Shown: piece after piece, positions 25,117 to 35,526 of the stretch
How the letters are laid out: each line of letters opens with the position of its first letter
Numbering within the stretch: the first letter of the stretch is position 1
NCBI GenBank assembly: GCA_965243285.1
Contig: OZ251537.1
Location: 1,860,001-1,924,000 of the forward strand
Length of the DNA stretch: 64,000 nt
Source of the DNA: JAHRAW01 sp965243285
GTDB taxonomy: Bacteria; Pseudomonadota; Gammaproteobacteria; Arenicellales; Poriferihabitantaceae
Direction: 5' to 3'
Notes under the pieces: model-generated
Seen by the model: the letters and a program-made list of their open reading frames with translations, nothing else
Databases searched by the model: none
What the model was told of the DNA's origin: nothing
Position numbers and translations under genes: made by a program

Positions 25117-27111
25117 TTGGCATGGAAGGCAGTGAGTCGCGCTGATTCACCCCTCGGGACCGGCGCGGCGGCGCTGGCGGCGGGCGGCGTTTTTGATCGT
25201 TCGGCGGCCGCCTTTACGCCGCGCGCAGCGCAGCAGGAAATGGCGCAAGCGGTGGAGGATACGCTCGTGCATGGCGGTGTTTTGGTGGCCGAATCCGGCA
25301 CCGGCACCGGCAAAACCTACGCCTATTTGGCGCCGATTATCGCCACCGGCAAGCGCACCATTATCTCCACCGCCACCTTGCATTTGCAGGAGCAAATTTT
25401 CAACCGCGACCTGCCGCAAGTGCGCGCCGCATTAGGGATTAGCGTCGATGCGGCGCTGCTGAAAGGGCGCGCCAACTACCTATGCCGGCATCGCCTGGCG
25501 CTGCGCATGCGCCAAAGCGAGCTGCCCGGCGAAGCGCAACCTGGCGATTATCGACTGCTCGAACGCTGGGCCGCGGCCACCAAACACGGCGACATCGCCG
25601 AGGTCGCCGAGCTCGGCGAGGGCTCGCCAGTGTGGCGGGAAGTGACCTCCACCGCCGACAATTGCCTCGGCGGCACATGCCCGGATTTCGATGGCTGTTT
25701 CGTCTTCAAGGCGCGGCGGCGGGCCATGCAAGCCAACTTGGTGGTGGTCAATCACCACCTGTTTTTCTCCGACATGGCCATGCAGGCCGAAGGCGGCGGC
25801 GAATTGCTGCCCAAGCACGACGCGGTCATCTTCGATGAAGCCCATACCCTGGCGGAAATCGCCTCGATATTTTTTGGCTTCGCGGTGTCGGGCGCCCAGT
25901 TCGCCGAGCTCGCCGCGGATACGGCGGCGGCGGAAGCGGACGAGCGCAGCGGGGTGAAACTCGCGCCAGTTACGGCGCTGTTGGAGGGCGCAGTGCAAGG
26001 CGTGCAGCGCGTTGCCTGGGCGGCGGCAGAATCCCAAGCCAGCTCGTTAGGCGGCGCCTCGGTGTTGCCCGGCGCGTCGCGGGCGATGGATTTTGAGGAT
26101 TTATCCAACGCTGAATTTGGCCGCGCTATCGACCATTTACGCCACGCCATGGAGCAGTTTCAACTAACCCTGGCCACCGCCGCCCCAGCCGGGGATGGCT
26201 TGAAGCGTTGTCACGAGCGCTGCCTGCAGATGCAGGAGCATCTCGACGCCTGGCATGACGGCGGCGACCGCAACTTAATCCGCTGGGCGGAAATCGGCGC
26301 CCGCTGGTTTCGCTTGCACGGCACGCCGCTTTCCATCGGGGCGCGCTTTGTGGAGATGATGAAACGCAGCCCGGCCTGGGTGTTTACCTCGGCGACGCTG
26401 GCGGTGGGCGATAATTTTTCCGCCTTTTGCGCCGCCTTGGGGCTGGGCGAGGTGGAGGCGCGGCGCTGGAGCAGCCCGTATGATTTTCGCCGCCATGCGT
26501 TGCGCTACTTGCCGCCGGACATGCCCGACCCGCGCGATGAAGGCTATGCCGATGCCTTGACCGAGGTGCTCGCCGCAGTGCTCGGCGCCAGCCGCGGGCG
26601 CGCCTTTTGCTTATTCACCAGCCACGCCATGATGCGCCGCGTGCATCAAAATTTAAGCGCGTCCGATTTGGATTGCGCCCTGCTGCTGCAAGGGCAGGCG
26701 CCGAAGGCCGAATTGCTGCGGCGCTTTCGCGAGGCGCCGCGCGCCGCGTTATTCGGCTCGGCGAGTTTTTGGGAGGGCGTCGATGTGCAGGGCGAGGATT
26801 TGTCGTGCGTGATTATCGACAAACTGCCGTTCGCCGCGCCGGGCGAGCCGGTGCTGAAAAATCGCCTCGCCGCGTGCGAGGAAGCCGGCGATAATCCGTT
26901 CATGGACATTCAAGTGCCGGCCGCGGTCACGGCGCTAAAACAAGGCGCCGGGCGCTTGATTCGCTCCGAAACCGACCGCGGCGTGCTGGTGCTGTGCGAC
27001 CCGCGGCTGCTGTCCAAAGGCTATGGGCGGTTATTCCTCGCCAGCCTGCCGGACATGACGCAAACCCGAAGCATGGACGACGTCATCGCGTTTTTCGCCG
27101 CCTCGCCCTAG
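25117..27111 (+). CDS. yoaA: DinG/YoaA-family Fe-S DNA helicase
   Basis: 664 aa from a TTG at 25117; GTG 25132 is another possible start. Walker A ESGTGTGKTYAYLAP is at about 59-73. Four cysteines in LCRHRLALR and NCLGGTCPDFDGC should bind a [4Fe-4S] cluster as in XPD-type helicases. The DEAH box is in VIFDEAHTLAEIA, and the late motifs FWEGVDVQGEDL and QGAGRLIRSETDRG complete the superfamily 2 core. It unwinds DNA 5'-3' in repair. The position ahead of tsaB is common in gammaproteobacteria and supports YoaA. Confidence 0.88.
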   Translation: MAWKAVSRADSPLGTGAAALAAGGVFDRSAAAFTPRAAQQEMAQAVEDTLVHGGVLVAESGTGTGKTYAYLAPIIATGKRTIISTATLHLQEQIFNRDLPQVRAALGISVDAALLKGRANYLCRHRLALRMRQSELPGEAQPGDYRLLERWAAATKHGDIAEVAELGEGSPVWREVTSTADNCLGGTCPDFDGCFVFKARRRAMQANLVVVNHHLFFSDMAMQAEGGGELLPKHDAVIFDEAHTLAEIASIFFGFAVSGAQFAELAADTAAAEADERSGVKLAPVTALLEGAVQGVQRVAWAAAESQASSLGGASVLPGASRAMDFEDLSNAEFGRAIDHLRHAMEQFQLTLATAAPAGDGLKRCHERCLQMQEHLDAWHDGGDRNLIRWAEIGARWFRLHGTPLSIGARFVEMMKRSPAWVFTSATLAVGDNFSAFCAALGLGEVEARRWSSPYDFRRHALRYLPPDMPDPRDEGYADALTEVLAAVLGASRGRAFCLFTSHAMMRRVHQNLSASDLDCALLLQGQAPKAELLRRFREAPRAALFGSASFWEGVDVQGEDLSCVIIDKLPFAAPGEPVLKNRLAACEEAGDNPFMDIQVPAAVTALKQGAGRLIRSETDRGVLVLCDPRLLSKGYGRLFLASLPDMTQTRSMDDVIAFFAASP

Positions 27112-27157
27112 TCGCGGTAGTGGCATTAATGTATCGATGCGGTGGTGGCGGTCGGCT

Positions 27158-28012
27158 GTGACCGGCCTCGTCATATTGGCCATCGACACCGCCACGCAAG
27201 CGTGCTCGGTGGCGCTGAATTTGCGCGGCGAAATCACCCAGCGGCGGGAAATCGCGCCCCAGGGACATTCAAAATTAGTGTTGGATATGGTGGCCGGGTT
27301 ATTGCGCCAGGCCGGGCTGGCCCTCAAACAGGTGGACATCATCGCCGTGGATGTGGGCCCGGGTTCGTTTACCGGCGTGCGTATCGGCCTCGGCGTGGCC
27401 CAAGGGCTGGCGTACGGCGCCGGGCTGATGGTGGCGCCGGTGGGCTCGTTGGCGGCGCTGGCGCACGGCGCGGCCCAGTCGCTGGCGGTTGCCCCATCGT
27501 CGGCGGCCGCCGCGCCGCTGCTCTGGGCTGCCATCGATGCGCGTATGCAACAGATTTACCACGCGCTATATCGCCATCGCGCCGGCGCGGAACCCCAGCC
27601 CATCATCGCGCCGGCGCTGATTGCGCCGCAGGATGTAGGCGCCGCAAGCCGGGCCCTCGACAGCGCAGCCCGCGACGCCCCCATCATCGGCCTCGGCAGC
27701 GGCTGGGATCGATACGCCGCCATCATGCTGGCGGCGCTGGCCGCCGATGCGGCCGGCGCATCGCCCGAGCAAACAGCCCGCGGTCGAGCGCAGTGGTTGC
27801 CCGAGCGCTACCCGCAAGCCGCCGCCGTAGCGCAAATCGCCGCCGCCCGCGGTCGCGCTGCCGCCATCCCAGCGCTACAACTTACCGCTTGCTACATCCG
27901 CGAGCAAGTGGCCGCCATTCCCGCGGCCCCAACTTCTAAGGACCTAAAAACCATGGCGAGGCGGATTAGGGCGCCGGTAGCACATCGGCGAAGCAGAATC
28001 CATCGCGGCTGA
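27158..28012 (+). CDS. tsaB: tRNA threonylcarbamoyladenosine biosynthesis protein TsaB
   Basis: About 284 aa from GTG 27158, just ahead of the conserved opening LVILAIDTATQACSVAL; an ATG at 27137 is also in frame. VDIIAVDVGPGSFTGVRIG near 60-78 is the TsaB signature. TsaB scaffolds TsaD and TsaE for t6A37 formation on tRNAs reading ANN codons. The C-terminus is Ala-rich and longer than E. coli TsaB (231 aa). It overlaps the convergent Dph6-like gene by 47 bp at the 3' ends. Confidence 0.9.
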   Translation: MTGLVILAIDTATQACSVALNLRGEITQRREIAPQGHSKLVLDMVAGLLRQAGLALKQVDIIAVDVGPGSFTGVRIGLGVAQGLAYGAGLMVAPVGSLAALAHGAAQSLAVAPSSAAAAPLLWAAIDARMQQIYHALYRHRAGAEPQPIIAPALIAPQDVGAASRALDSAARDAPIIGLGSGWDRYAAIMLAALAADAAGASPEQTARGRAQWLPERYPQAAAVAQIAAARGRAAAIPALQLTACYIREQVAAIPAAPTSKDLKTMARRIRAPVAHRRSRIHRG

Positions 28013-28640
28013 CGAGTTCGCCGACTTGGATGGCTATGTTTGCATCAAACATGGGCCCGGCGTGGCAGAAGGTGTGGAATTCGCCGTTTTCGCCGCATGG
28101 ATCGGCGGCCGGCGGCAGGTCGGCGAGGAAGGCGGCATCATAGGGGCGGCCGGTCATGGCGGCGGGGATTTGCTTCGGATCCACGCAGGTTACGATGGCG
28201 CGCAAGCCGCCGGCCAACATGGCGCGCGCCAGCGCCGGGGTGGCGGCCGGCCGGCGCCAGAGGGGAAACAGCGGCGCGATGCCGGTGTCGGCGAGCATGC
28301 GGATGCGGTACTCGCGGATGTCGGCGAGGAATAAATCGCCGAATGCGATGTGGGTGACGCCGGCATCTTGTGCTCGGCGTAGGGCGACGCGCATGCGCGC
28401 TTCGTATTGGGCGTTGCTGCACGGGGACGGCAGCGGTATCGGCCACAGCGGCAGCCCGGCGGCGAGCGCTTGTGCATCGACTAGCGTATGGCGCACGGCG
28501 TGCATGGCGACGCGGTCGGCATGGTCGTTGAAAGTGGTCTGCAGGGCGACGAGTTCCACATCGGCCTGCTGACGCAGGGTATGCAGCGTCCAAGCGCTGT
28601 CCTTGCCCGAACTCCATGAGAGCAAAACGCGGCGTGGCAT
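27966..28640 (-). CDS. Diphthine-ammonia-ligase-like ATP pyrophosphatase (Dph6/ATP_bind_4)
   Basis: 224 aa. The PP-loop is LLSWSSGKDSAW at residues 6-17. VTHIAFGDLFLADIREYR and GENGEFHTFCH are the conserved motifs of the Dph6 family. In eukaryotes and archaea Dph6 amidates diphthine on EF2; bacteria lack diphthamide, so the bacterial homologue acts on another, unknown substrate using ATP to form an adenylate. It follows ypjD at 12 bp, so the two are co-transcribed. Confidence 0.8.
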   Translation of the reverse strand: MPRRVLLSWSSGKDSAWTLHTLRQQADVELVALQTTFNDHADRVAMHAVRHTLVDAQALAAGLPLWPIPLPSPCSNAQYEARMRVALRRAQDAGVTHIAFGDLFLADIREYRIRMLADTGIAPLFPLWRRPAATPALARAMLAGGLRAIVTCVDPKQIPAAMTGRPYDAAFLADLPPAADPCGENGEFHTFCHAGPMFDANIAIQVGELVSRDGFCFADVLPAP

Positions 28641-28652
28641 GGGCGGCGGGCG

Positions 28653-29477
28653 CTATCGCCCGAGGATGACCTCGCTGACCAAGCGCGTGCCGAAATAGGC
28701 CAGCGCCAACACCGCGAAAGCGCCCATGGTGCATTGGGCCGCCAGACGACCGCGCCAGCCAAACAAACGCCGCCCCAGCAGCAGAGCGCCGAAACCGCCC
28801 CACGCCAGCACCGCGAGTAGCACATGATGATTAAACAACAGCAGCGCGCCGTGGTTTTGATGCGCGTTGTGCATGCCGGTTAGCAAGTTCGCGCTCAGCA
28901 AAATAAAACCCAGCCAAGTTAACTGGAAGAGGTTGGATTCCATGGTTTCCATGGCCGGCAAGTTGCTGAAAAACCGCCCCGGATGGGGGCGCATGAGCTG
29001 TCGTTCTTGAATCCATAACAACAGCGCTTGCGCAAAGGCGATGCTGAGCACGCCGTAGGCGGGGATGGCGATGGCGAGATGTCGGCCGATGCCGGCGGGC
29101 AAATCATGCAGCAAAAAATCGGCCCCGGGCAGCAGGCAGCCGAGCAGCAAACCGGCCGCGGCCCACGGCATGACGACCATGCCGAGATTCAATATATCGC
29201 GCCGCGCCATGGTGACGGCGACAAACAGCGCCGCGGTCATCCATGCCACTAGCGAGACGACATGCCCGAGGGCCAAATTCAGCGCGCCCTCGACATAGCC
29301 GCTACGATATAATTGCGCCCCGTGCAGGCACACCGCCGCGCCCATTATGAGGCGAATCGAGGCCGCGTTCAGTCGCCCGCGAAGCCGCCCCGGCGCCGCC
29401 CGCCGCGCGCTGGCTTGCCGCCAGATCAAGCCGCCGGCGACTGCGTACAAACCCAGCGCGAAAATCACCAAAAACAT
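28653..29477 (-). CDS. ypjD: CcsA/YpjD-family inner-membrane protein (cytochrome c assembly-like)
   Basis: 274 aa with about eight hydrophobic segments. Conserved His residues and the late segment LTWLGFILLSANLLTGM are typical of the CcsA/CcmC heme-handling fold in its YpjD branch. YpjD lies divergent from ffh in many gammaproteobacteria, exactly as here. In others it has been linked to heme or cytochrome biogenesis; its exact role is not settled. The WGxxxH tryptophan-rich loop of true heme exporters is degenerate. Confidence 0.8.
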   Translation of the reverse strand: MFLVIFALGLYAVAGGLIWRQASARRAAPGRLRGRLNAASIRLIMGAAVCLHGAQLYRSGYVEGALNLALGHVVSLVAWMTAALFVAVTMARRDILNLGMVVMPWAAAGLLLGCLLPGADFLLHDLPAGIGRHLAIAIPAYGVLSIAFAQALLLWIQERQLMRPHPGRFFSNLPAMETMESNLFQLTWLGFILLSANLLTGMHNAHQNHGALLLFNHHVLLAVLAWGGFGALLLGRRLFGWRGRLAAQCTMGAFAVLALAYFGTRLVSEVILGR

Positions 29478-29699
29478 CGGCGTGGCTGAGGATAAAGCGG
29501 GCGGGCGGCGAGCGTATTCATGGTGAGGTTCGGGTGCGGTAGTGGTATATATTAATGTTCAATTTAATGGTTAATTTAATGGTTAATCAACCTTGAATTA
29601 TCGGTCACAAACTCACCTGACGGCGGCGTGGCTGGCTGGAGTGATGTGAGTGCGTGGATTCATTATGCTTCATTCGAATTAATCAAGTAGCGCGTATTA

Positions 29700-31055
<1,356 letters not shown>

Positions 31056-31082
31056 GCAGAAATTTAGACGGGAGAACAACCG

Positions 31083-32273
31083 ATGGATACTAAAGCGGAG
31101 TTAGAAAAAATCATCGCCCAAGGCGAAAGTGACTGCGTCGAATTCACCACTTCGGTCAAGGATCTCGACAAAATCCGCCAAGCGATATGCGCATTCGCCA
31201 ATGATTTACCTAACCATAACGAGCCCGGGTTTATTTTTGTCGGACTCGATGATCGTGGTTGCTGCGCTGATTTGACGGTTGATGATTCATTGCTGCAAAA
31301 ACTGGGCGGGTTACGCAATGACGGAAAAATTCATCCGTTCCCCAGCATGGCAGTAGAAAAAGAAACGCTGCTCGGCGGTGATGTGGCGGTGATCAAAGTG
31401 TCGCCGACGGATAATCCGCCGGTGAAATCCGGCGGCGTATGCTGGGTGAGAACCGGCCCCAGAAAAACTCAAGCCACAGCTGAGGATGAGCGTAGATTGA
31501 TGGAAAAACGACGCTGGGGAAATTTGCCGTACGATATGCATGGCGTGCCTGGCGCATCGGTGAAAGAGGACCTAAACATGGCAAGGTTTGAAAATGAATA
31601 CCGGCCAAATTCGGTATCTCCGGAAGTACTGCTGCAGAATAATCGCGCCCTCGAAGATCAGTTACAAGTTTTGCGCCTGAGCACGCCGCAAGATGTGCCG
31701 ACGGTGACTGCGATTCTTATGTTGAACGATGATCCGGGCTATTGGTTTCCCGGCGCGTATATTCAGTTTATGCGTGTTGCGGGCGCTGAACTCGGCGAGC
31801 CGGTTAAGAATCAAAGAAAAATAATAGGCACTTTGCCCGAGCAGTTGCGTGAATTGGATGAAATATTGAAAGTGCATATTGCCGTAGCCCTCGACACCAG
31901 CGGGCAAACGCATATCAAAATCCCAGACTACCCGTATGCGGCGTTGCGCGAGCTAACGCGTAATGCGGTGATTCATAGAAATTACGAGCGTTCAAATGCC
32001 CCGGTTCGAGTCTACTGGTTCGATGATCGCATCGAAATTTCGAATCCAGGCTCGGTCTATGGCGCCGTCAATCGTGATAATTTTGGCGACGGCAAGGTGA
32101 CGGATTGTCGCAATCCGACCATTGCCGAAGCCATGAAAAACATGGGCTTTATGGAGCGTTTTGGAATGGGCATCAAGACGGCGCGCCAAGCATTAATTCA
32201 AAACGGCAACCCGCCGCCGAAATTTGAAGTTGAGAGTACGATGGTCTTGGTTACCGTAAAATCAGCCGAATGA
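31083..32273 (+). CDS. AlbA_2 domain protein with GHKL-like ATPase C-terminus
   Basis: 396 aa, with the ribosome site GGGAGAA 8 bp before ATG. Residues 10-130 form an AlbA_2 (Schlafen-like) domain: ESDCVEFTTSVKDLDKIRQAICAFAN, FIFVGLDDRG and KSGGVCWVRTGPRK. The C-terminal part (ALRELTRNAVIHRNY, DDRIEISNPG, FGMGIKTARQAL) is the HATPase_c_4 module that usually follows it. Such proteins are DNA- or RNA-binding regulators and often sit in defence islands. The stop overlaps the next ATG by 4 bp, so it is the head of a four-gene unit inserted between ffh and ilvI. Confidence 0.8.
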   Translation: MDTKAELEKIIAQGESDCVEFTTSVKDLDKIRQAICAFANDLPNHNEPGFIFVGLDDRGCCADLTVDDSLLQKLGGLRNDGKIHPFPSMAVEKETLLGGDVAVIKVSPTDNPPVKSGGVCWVRTGPRKTQATAEDERRLMEKRRWGNLPYDMHGVPGASVKEDLNMARFENEYRPNSVSPEVLLQNNRALEDQLQVLRLSTPQDVPTVTAILMLNDDPGYWFPGAYIQFMRVAGAELGEPVKNQRKIIGTLPEQLRELDEILKVHIAVALDTSGQTHIKIPDYPYAALRELTRNAVIHRNYERSNAPVRVYWFDDRIEISNPGSVYGAVNRDNFGDGKVTDCRNPTIAEAMKNMGFMERFGMGIKTARQALIQNGNPPPKFEVESTMVLVTVKSAE

Positions 32274-33253
32274 AAAACATCGCATTTTTTAACAACAAAG
32301 GCGGCGTGGGGAAAACGTCGCTGGTGTACCACCTCGCCTGGATGTTCGGGGAACTCGACCGCCGGGTTGTGGCCGTTGATTTAGACCCGCAAGCGAATTT
32401 AAGCGGCATGTTTTTGGGTGAAAATCAGTTAGAGGAAATTTGGGGCAACACGGATAAGAACACCATCGACGACGACATAGCGCCGTTGTTTGACGGCACC
32501 GGCGATATTGCCGCCGACCCGCATATCGAAAAAATCAGCGAGCGCATTGGCTTGCTGACCGGAAATCTCAAGTTGTCTAATCGTGAGGACGATCTATCCG
32601 GCACCTGGTCGAAGTGCGTGGATGGAGAGGTGCGAGCCTTTCGCGTTACCACCGCTTTTGCGCGGTTAATCGCCAGCGCGGCGGAAAAATTCGCAGCCGA
32701 TGTGGTGCTAGTGGATGTCGGCCCCAATCTGGGCGCCATCAATCGCGCCGCGTTGATAGCCAGCGATTATGTGGTGATACCCATAGTGCCTGATTTGTTT
32801 TCATTGCAGGGCTTGCGCAATGCGGGGCCCATGCTCGTAAAGTGGCGGAATGAGTGGCAAGAGCGCTTGCGTAAAAAGCCCGCCGAGTTAAATATAGATC
32901 TTCCCGCTGGCAAGATGACGCCGTTGGGTTATGTGGTGATGCGGCATAACATAAGATCCGGTCGCCCGGTTCAAGCGTATTGGCGCTGGATTAAAAAAAT
33001 ACCGACGGAATATCGGGAACATGTTTTAGCGGTCAATCGAGATATTGACCAAACTTTGGATGCGGCCGATGATAAACATAAGCTGGCGCACTTGAAGGAT
33101 TACTATTCGCTTATGCCCATGGCGCAAGAAGCGAATAAACCCATGTTCATGCTAAAGCCAGCGGATGGCGTCATCGGCGCGCATCAAAACGCGGCGAAGA
33201 GTTGCTACTATGATTTTCGCGCCCTCGCGGAAAAAATCGCTCAGCGCATCTGA
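32270..33253 (+). CDS. ParA/MinD-like ATPase
   Basis: 327 aa. The deviant Walker A FNNKGGVGKTSLVYHLA is at residues 7-23, Walker A' VVAVDLDPQANLS near 37, and Walker B-like DVVLVDVGPNLGAINRA near 145. Chromosome- and plasmid-partition ParA are usually about 260 aa and paired with ParB; no ParB or parS is seen, and the protein is longer. Overlap with the AlbA_2 gene suggests one complex. ParA-like ATPases of this kind are found with accessory or defence modules, where they may position or gate an effector. Confidence 0.8.
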   Translation: MKNIAFFNNKGGVGKTSLVYHLAWMFGELDRRVVAVDLDPQANLSGMFLGENQLEEIWGNTDKNTIDDDIAPLFDGTGDIAADPHIEKISERIGLLTGNLKLSNREDDLSGTWSKCVDGEVRAFRVTTAFARLIASAAEKFAADVVLVDVGPNLGAINRAALIASDYVVIPIVPDLFSLQGLRNAGPMLVKWRNEWQERLRKKPAELNIDLPAGKMTPLGYVVMRHNIRSGRPVQAYWRWIKKIPTEYREHVLAVNRDIDQTLDAADDKHKLAHLKDYYSLMPMAQEANKPMFMLKPADGVIGAHQNAAKSCYYDFRALAEKIAQRI

Positions 33254-33320
33254 TGACGAGCATAAGTAGTGCTGCGCAATTATTTCCATCGGGGCGCTAA
33301 AATCGCGGGGGAGTGGCGAA

Positions 33321-34733
33321 GTGGCTGGAATATCATCGAAAAATTATCTCATGGCATTTAATCTGAACATCAAAAATATTGGCAAACTGGCCGATGCGGA
33401 TATCAGCATTGGGCGGTTCACCGTGCTCGCTGGGCCAAACAACACCGGCAAGAGTTTTGTCTCCAAGGTGTTGTATTCCATTTTTGATGCGATGAATGCC
33501 AATGCTGCGGGGGTGCACATTAAGGATCTTACCGAACCCGTCAAGATGATAATTGACCATTTTTCCAGATCGCCTGGTACATTGGATGAGTTGTTTTCGT
33601 CGTTGGATAAATCCATAAAAAGCATGCAGAATTCTATCGAGTCGTCACCGCCAGATTCATTAGATAAAAATATTGCTGATTTAGTGGGTAAAGTGAATGA
33701 CATATTTTCGGAATTTGATAAGATTTTGCCGGAACTCGAAAGTACTCTTATTGAGGAAGAAAAAAACCAGTTGGTTGCCTATCAGGAAGGTAAAATTTCA
33801 AACCTAATAAAAAAATCTCTATCAAATCTTCAAGAAAAAATCAATGGTGCAGATGCTAATAGTTTTATTGCATCGGGAATGAAGCATAAAATCAAAAATA
33901 ATTTGCTTCAAAATTTCCAAGTTCCACAACTTGTGGATATAAGCGGAGTCGTCGATGTCGATTCTGAAGTGATTATCGAGGGTATTGGTCAATTTAATTT
34001 CTCAAAAAATAATAGTGAATTTAAAATCACTAGTGCCGGTTTGAAAAAACTACAACAATATTCAAAGGTGATGTATTTAGAATCCCCATCCTATTGGAAG
34101 ATCAAAGGGGCGTTGGAAAACTTGCGTTTGAATCCTCGGTATGCAAGCAGTAGACGAAAGCGAATCGATGGTATTCCAGGTTATTTTTATGATTTGACGA
34201 GCACATTTAGGGAGGAATACACTGGCGATATGGATTTTCCGGCGCTCTATGAAATACTGACTGGAAAAGAAGGCATCGATGGAAAAATCATCATCTCCGA
34301 CACCGGCGAGTTGTATTTTCTGCAAGGTGGGCGGCGGTTTTCCCTGTCAGTAACCTCTATGGGCGTTACCAATTTAGGCATTTTGGCGTTGCTTATCGAG
34401 CGCAAAATATTGGACACCGACGCCTTTCTTTTTATCGATGAACCAGAATCTTGCCTGCACCCGGCATGGCAAGTGGAAATGGCAAGCGCGCTATTTGAAT
34501 TAGCCAAAGGCGGTGCCCATGTGGTGCTCGCCACCCATAGCACGGATATCTTGCAATGGCTTGATGTGCATATTGGGGAAAATCCTGATGATGAAAAGTT
34601 GGTGGCGTTGAATCAATTTTCCGCAGATGGTGTTAATTTGTTCGATGGAGATTGTAATTTTAAGAATAAAATGGCAGCCATTAATGAAGAATTAACCAAG
34701 CCTTTTGCTGATTTATATATGGCCGGGCTATGA
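33321..34733 (+). CDS. SMC/OLD-like AAA ATPase of a putative defence module
   Basis: 470 aa from GTG 33321, which follows GGGGGAG; ATG 33351 is an alternative directly before the conserved opening FNLNIKNIGKLADADI. Walker A is FTVLAGPNNTGKSFVSKVLY near 32-51. A charged, probably coiled-coil middle follows (about 95-185). The ABC-type end has FLFIDEPESCLHPAWQ (Walker B and D-loop) and HVVLATHSTDILQWL. This is the AAA_15/AAA_21 type used in OLD, PARIS (AriA) and similar phage-defence ATPases. It has no nuclease domain of its own; the next gene, overlapping by 4 bp, would be the effector. DNA here is clearly more AT-rich than the flanks. Confidence 0.78.
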   Translation: MAGISSKNYLMAFNLNIKNIGKLADADISIGRFTVLAGPNNTGKSFVSKVLYSIFDAMNANAAGVHIKDLTEPVKMIIDHFSRSPGTLDELFSSLDKSIKSMQNSIESSPPDSLDKNIADLVGKVNDIFSEFDKILPELESTLIEEEKNQLVAYQEGKISNLIKKSLSNLQEKINGADANSFIASGMKHKIKNNLLQNFQVPQLVDISGVVDVDSEVIIEGIGQFNFSKNNSEFKITSAGLKKLQQYSKVMYLESPSYWKIKGALENLRLNPRYASSRRKRIDGIPGYFYDLTSTFREEYTGDMDFPALYEILTGKEGIDGKIIISDTGELYFLQGGRRFSLSVTSMGVTNLGILALLIERKILDTDAFLFIDEPESCLHPAWQVEMASALFELAKGGAHVVLATHSTDILQWLDVHIGENPDDEKLVALNQFSADGVNLFDGDCNFKNKMAAINEELTKPFADLYMAGL

Positions 34734-35281
34734 ATTCCCTTAACCAATTCCTTGAGGTAATCGAGGTTGCCAAAAAACCTATCAAGAGTAAGCATAAAGC
34801 ATACAAAATGGATAGTACCGATAAAAATAAGCATATGCGAAACATAGTTGGCTTGGGCAGTTGTCATTGTTGCGACTATTTTCTTCCAGAAGGCGATGCG
34901 ATAATTCTTATTGAAGAAACTCAAATAATTGGAACGGTCAGGAGCATCAAGAAAAAATACAGCTATCTTGGAAAAAATGACATGAAGAATTTTATCTATG
35001 AAAAACTTAACGAAGAAAATCAGTTGAAGGCTTATGGATCTACCCTCGTTCTAGGTCGACTTGCGGCTAAATTTGGTGGTGTGAAAAATATTATCGAAAA
35101 TAAAAAAATCCATTTTTGGCTTGTTGCCAGCAATATAAGTTCGTCAGCAGAAAAGAGATACTTCGCATATCTTAAAAATTCTTTACGAAAAGTATTAACG
35201 CAAGTTTTAGGAAACATATTGCTGGATGATGTGAAGGTTTTTTCATCCCAAAAATTGATAAATGAATTGTCACAAAAATGA
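34730..35281 (+). CDS. Small unknown protein coupled to the SMC/OLD-like ATPase
   Basis: 183 aa, family not recognised. Basic N-terminus, a Cys cluster (GSCHCCDYF near 44-52), then EGDAIILIEETQIIGTVRS, a beta strand with paired acidic residues that could belong to a nuclease or TOPRIM-like core, then a Lys-rich helical part and a hydrophobic IHFWLVASNI strand. It starts in the stop of the ATPase gene (ATGA) and is AT-rich like it. By analogy with two-gene ATPase/effector systems such as PARIS it may be the effector; this is inference from position only. Confidence 0.6.
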   Translation: MNSLNQFLEVIEVAKKPIKSKHKAYKMDSTDKNKHMRNIVGLGSCHCCDYFLPEGDAIILIEETQIIGTVRSIKKKYSYLGKNDMKNFIYEKLNEENQLKAYGSTLVLGRLAAKFGGVKNIIENKKIHFWLVASNISSSAEKRYFAYLKNSLRKVLTQVLGNILLDDVKVFSSQKLINELSQK

Positions 35282-35526
35282 CTGTGACCATCGAATACAC
35301 CAAAGTAGTGACTGGCGGCGCACGCTCAAATCACCAATTATCAAAAGAAAATTTGCGGGCAATTCCATCGAAAAAACCACATCCCCACTAGATTTTTTGT
35401 TTATCGCCGTCTGATTTACGGCTATACTCGCTGCCGTCTGCTTTAGCGGGCGGGTTTGCCAGTTTTCGTCATTTATGAGGTTTCTCAATGCGGTTTGACT
35501 CAAGTGTTCGGTAGGTGAAAGCCATC

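Noticed and set aside
31083..33253. Plasmid partition locus (ParA with partner)
   Set aside because: The partner is an AlbA_2 protein rather than ParB, no parS-like sites are seen, and the surroundings are chromosomal housekeeping genes.
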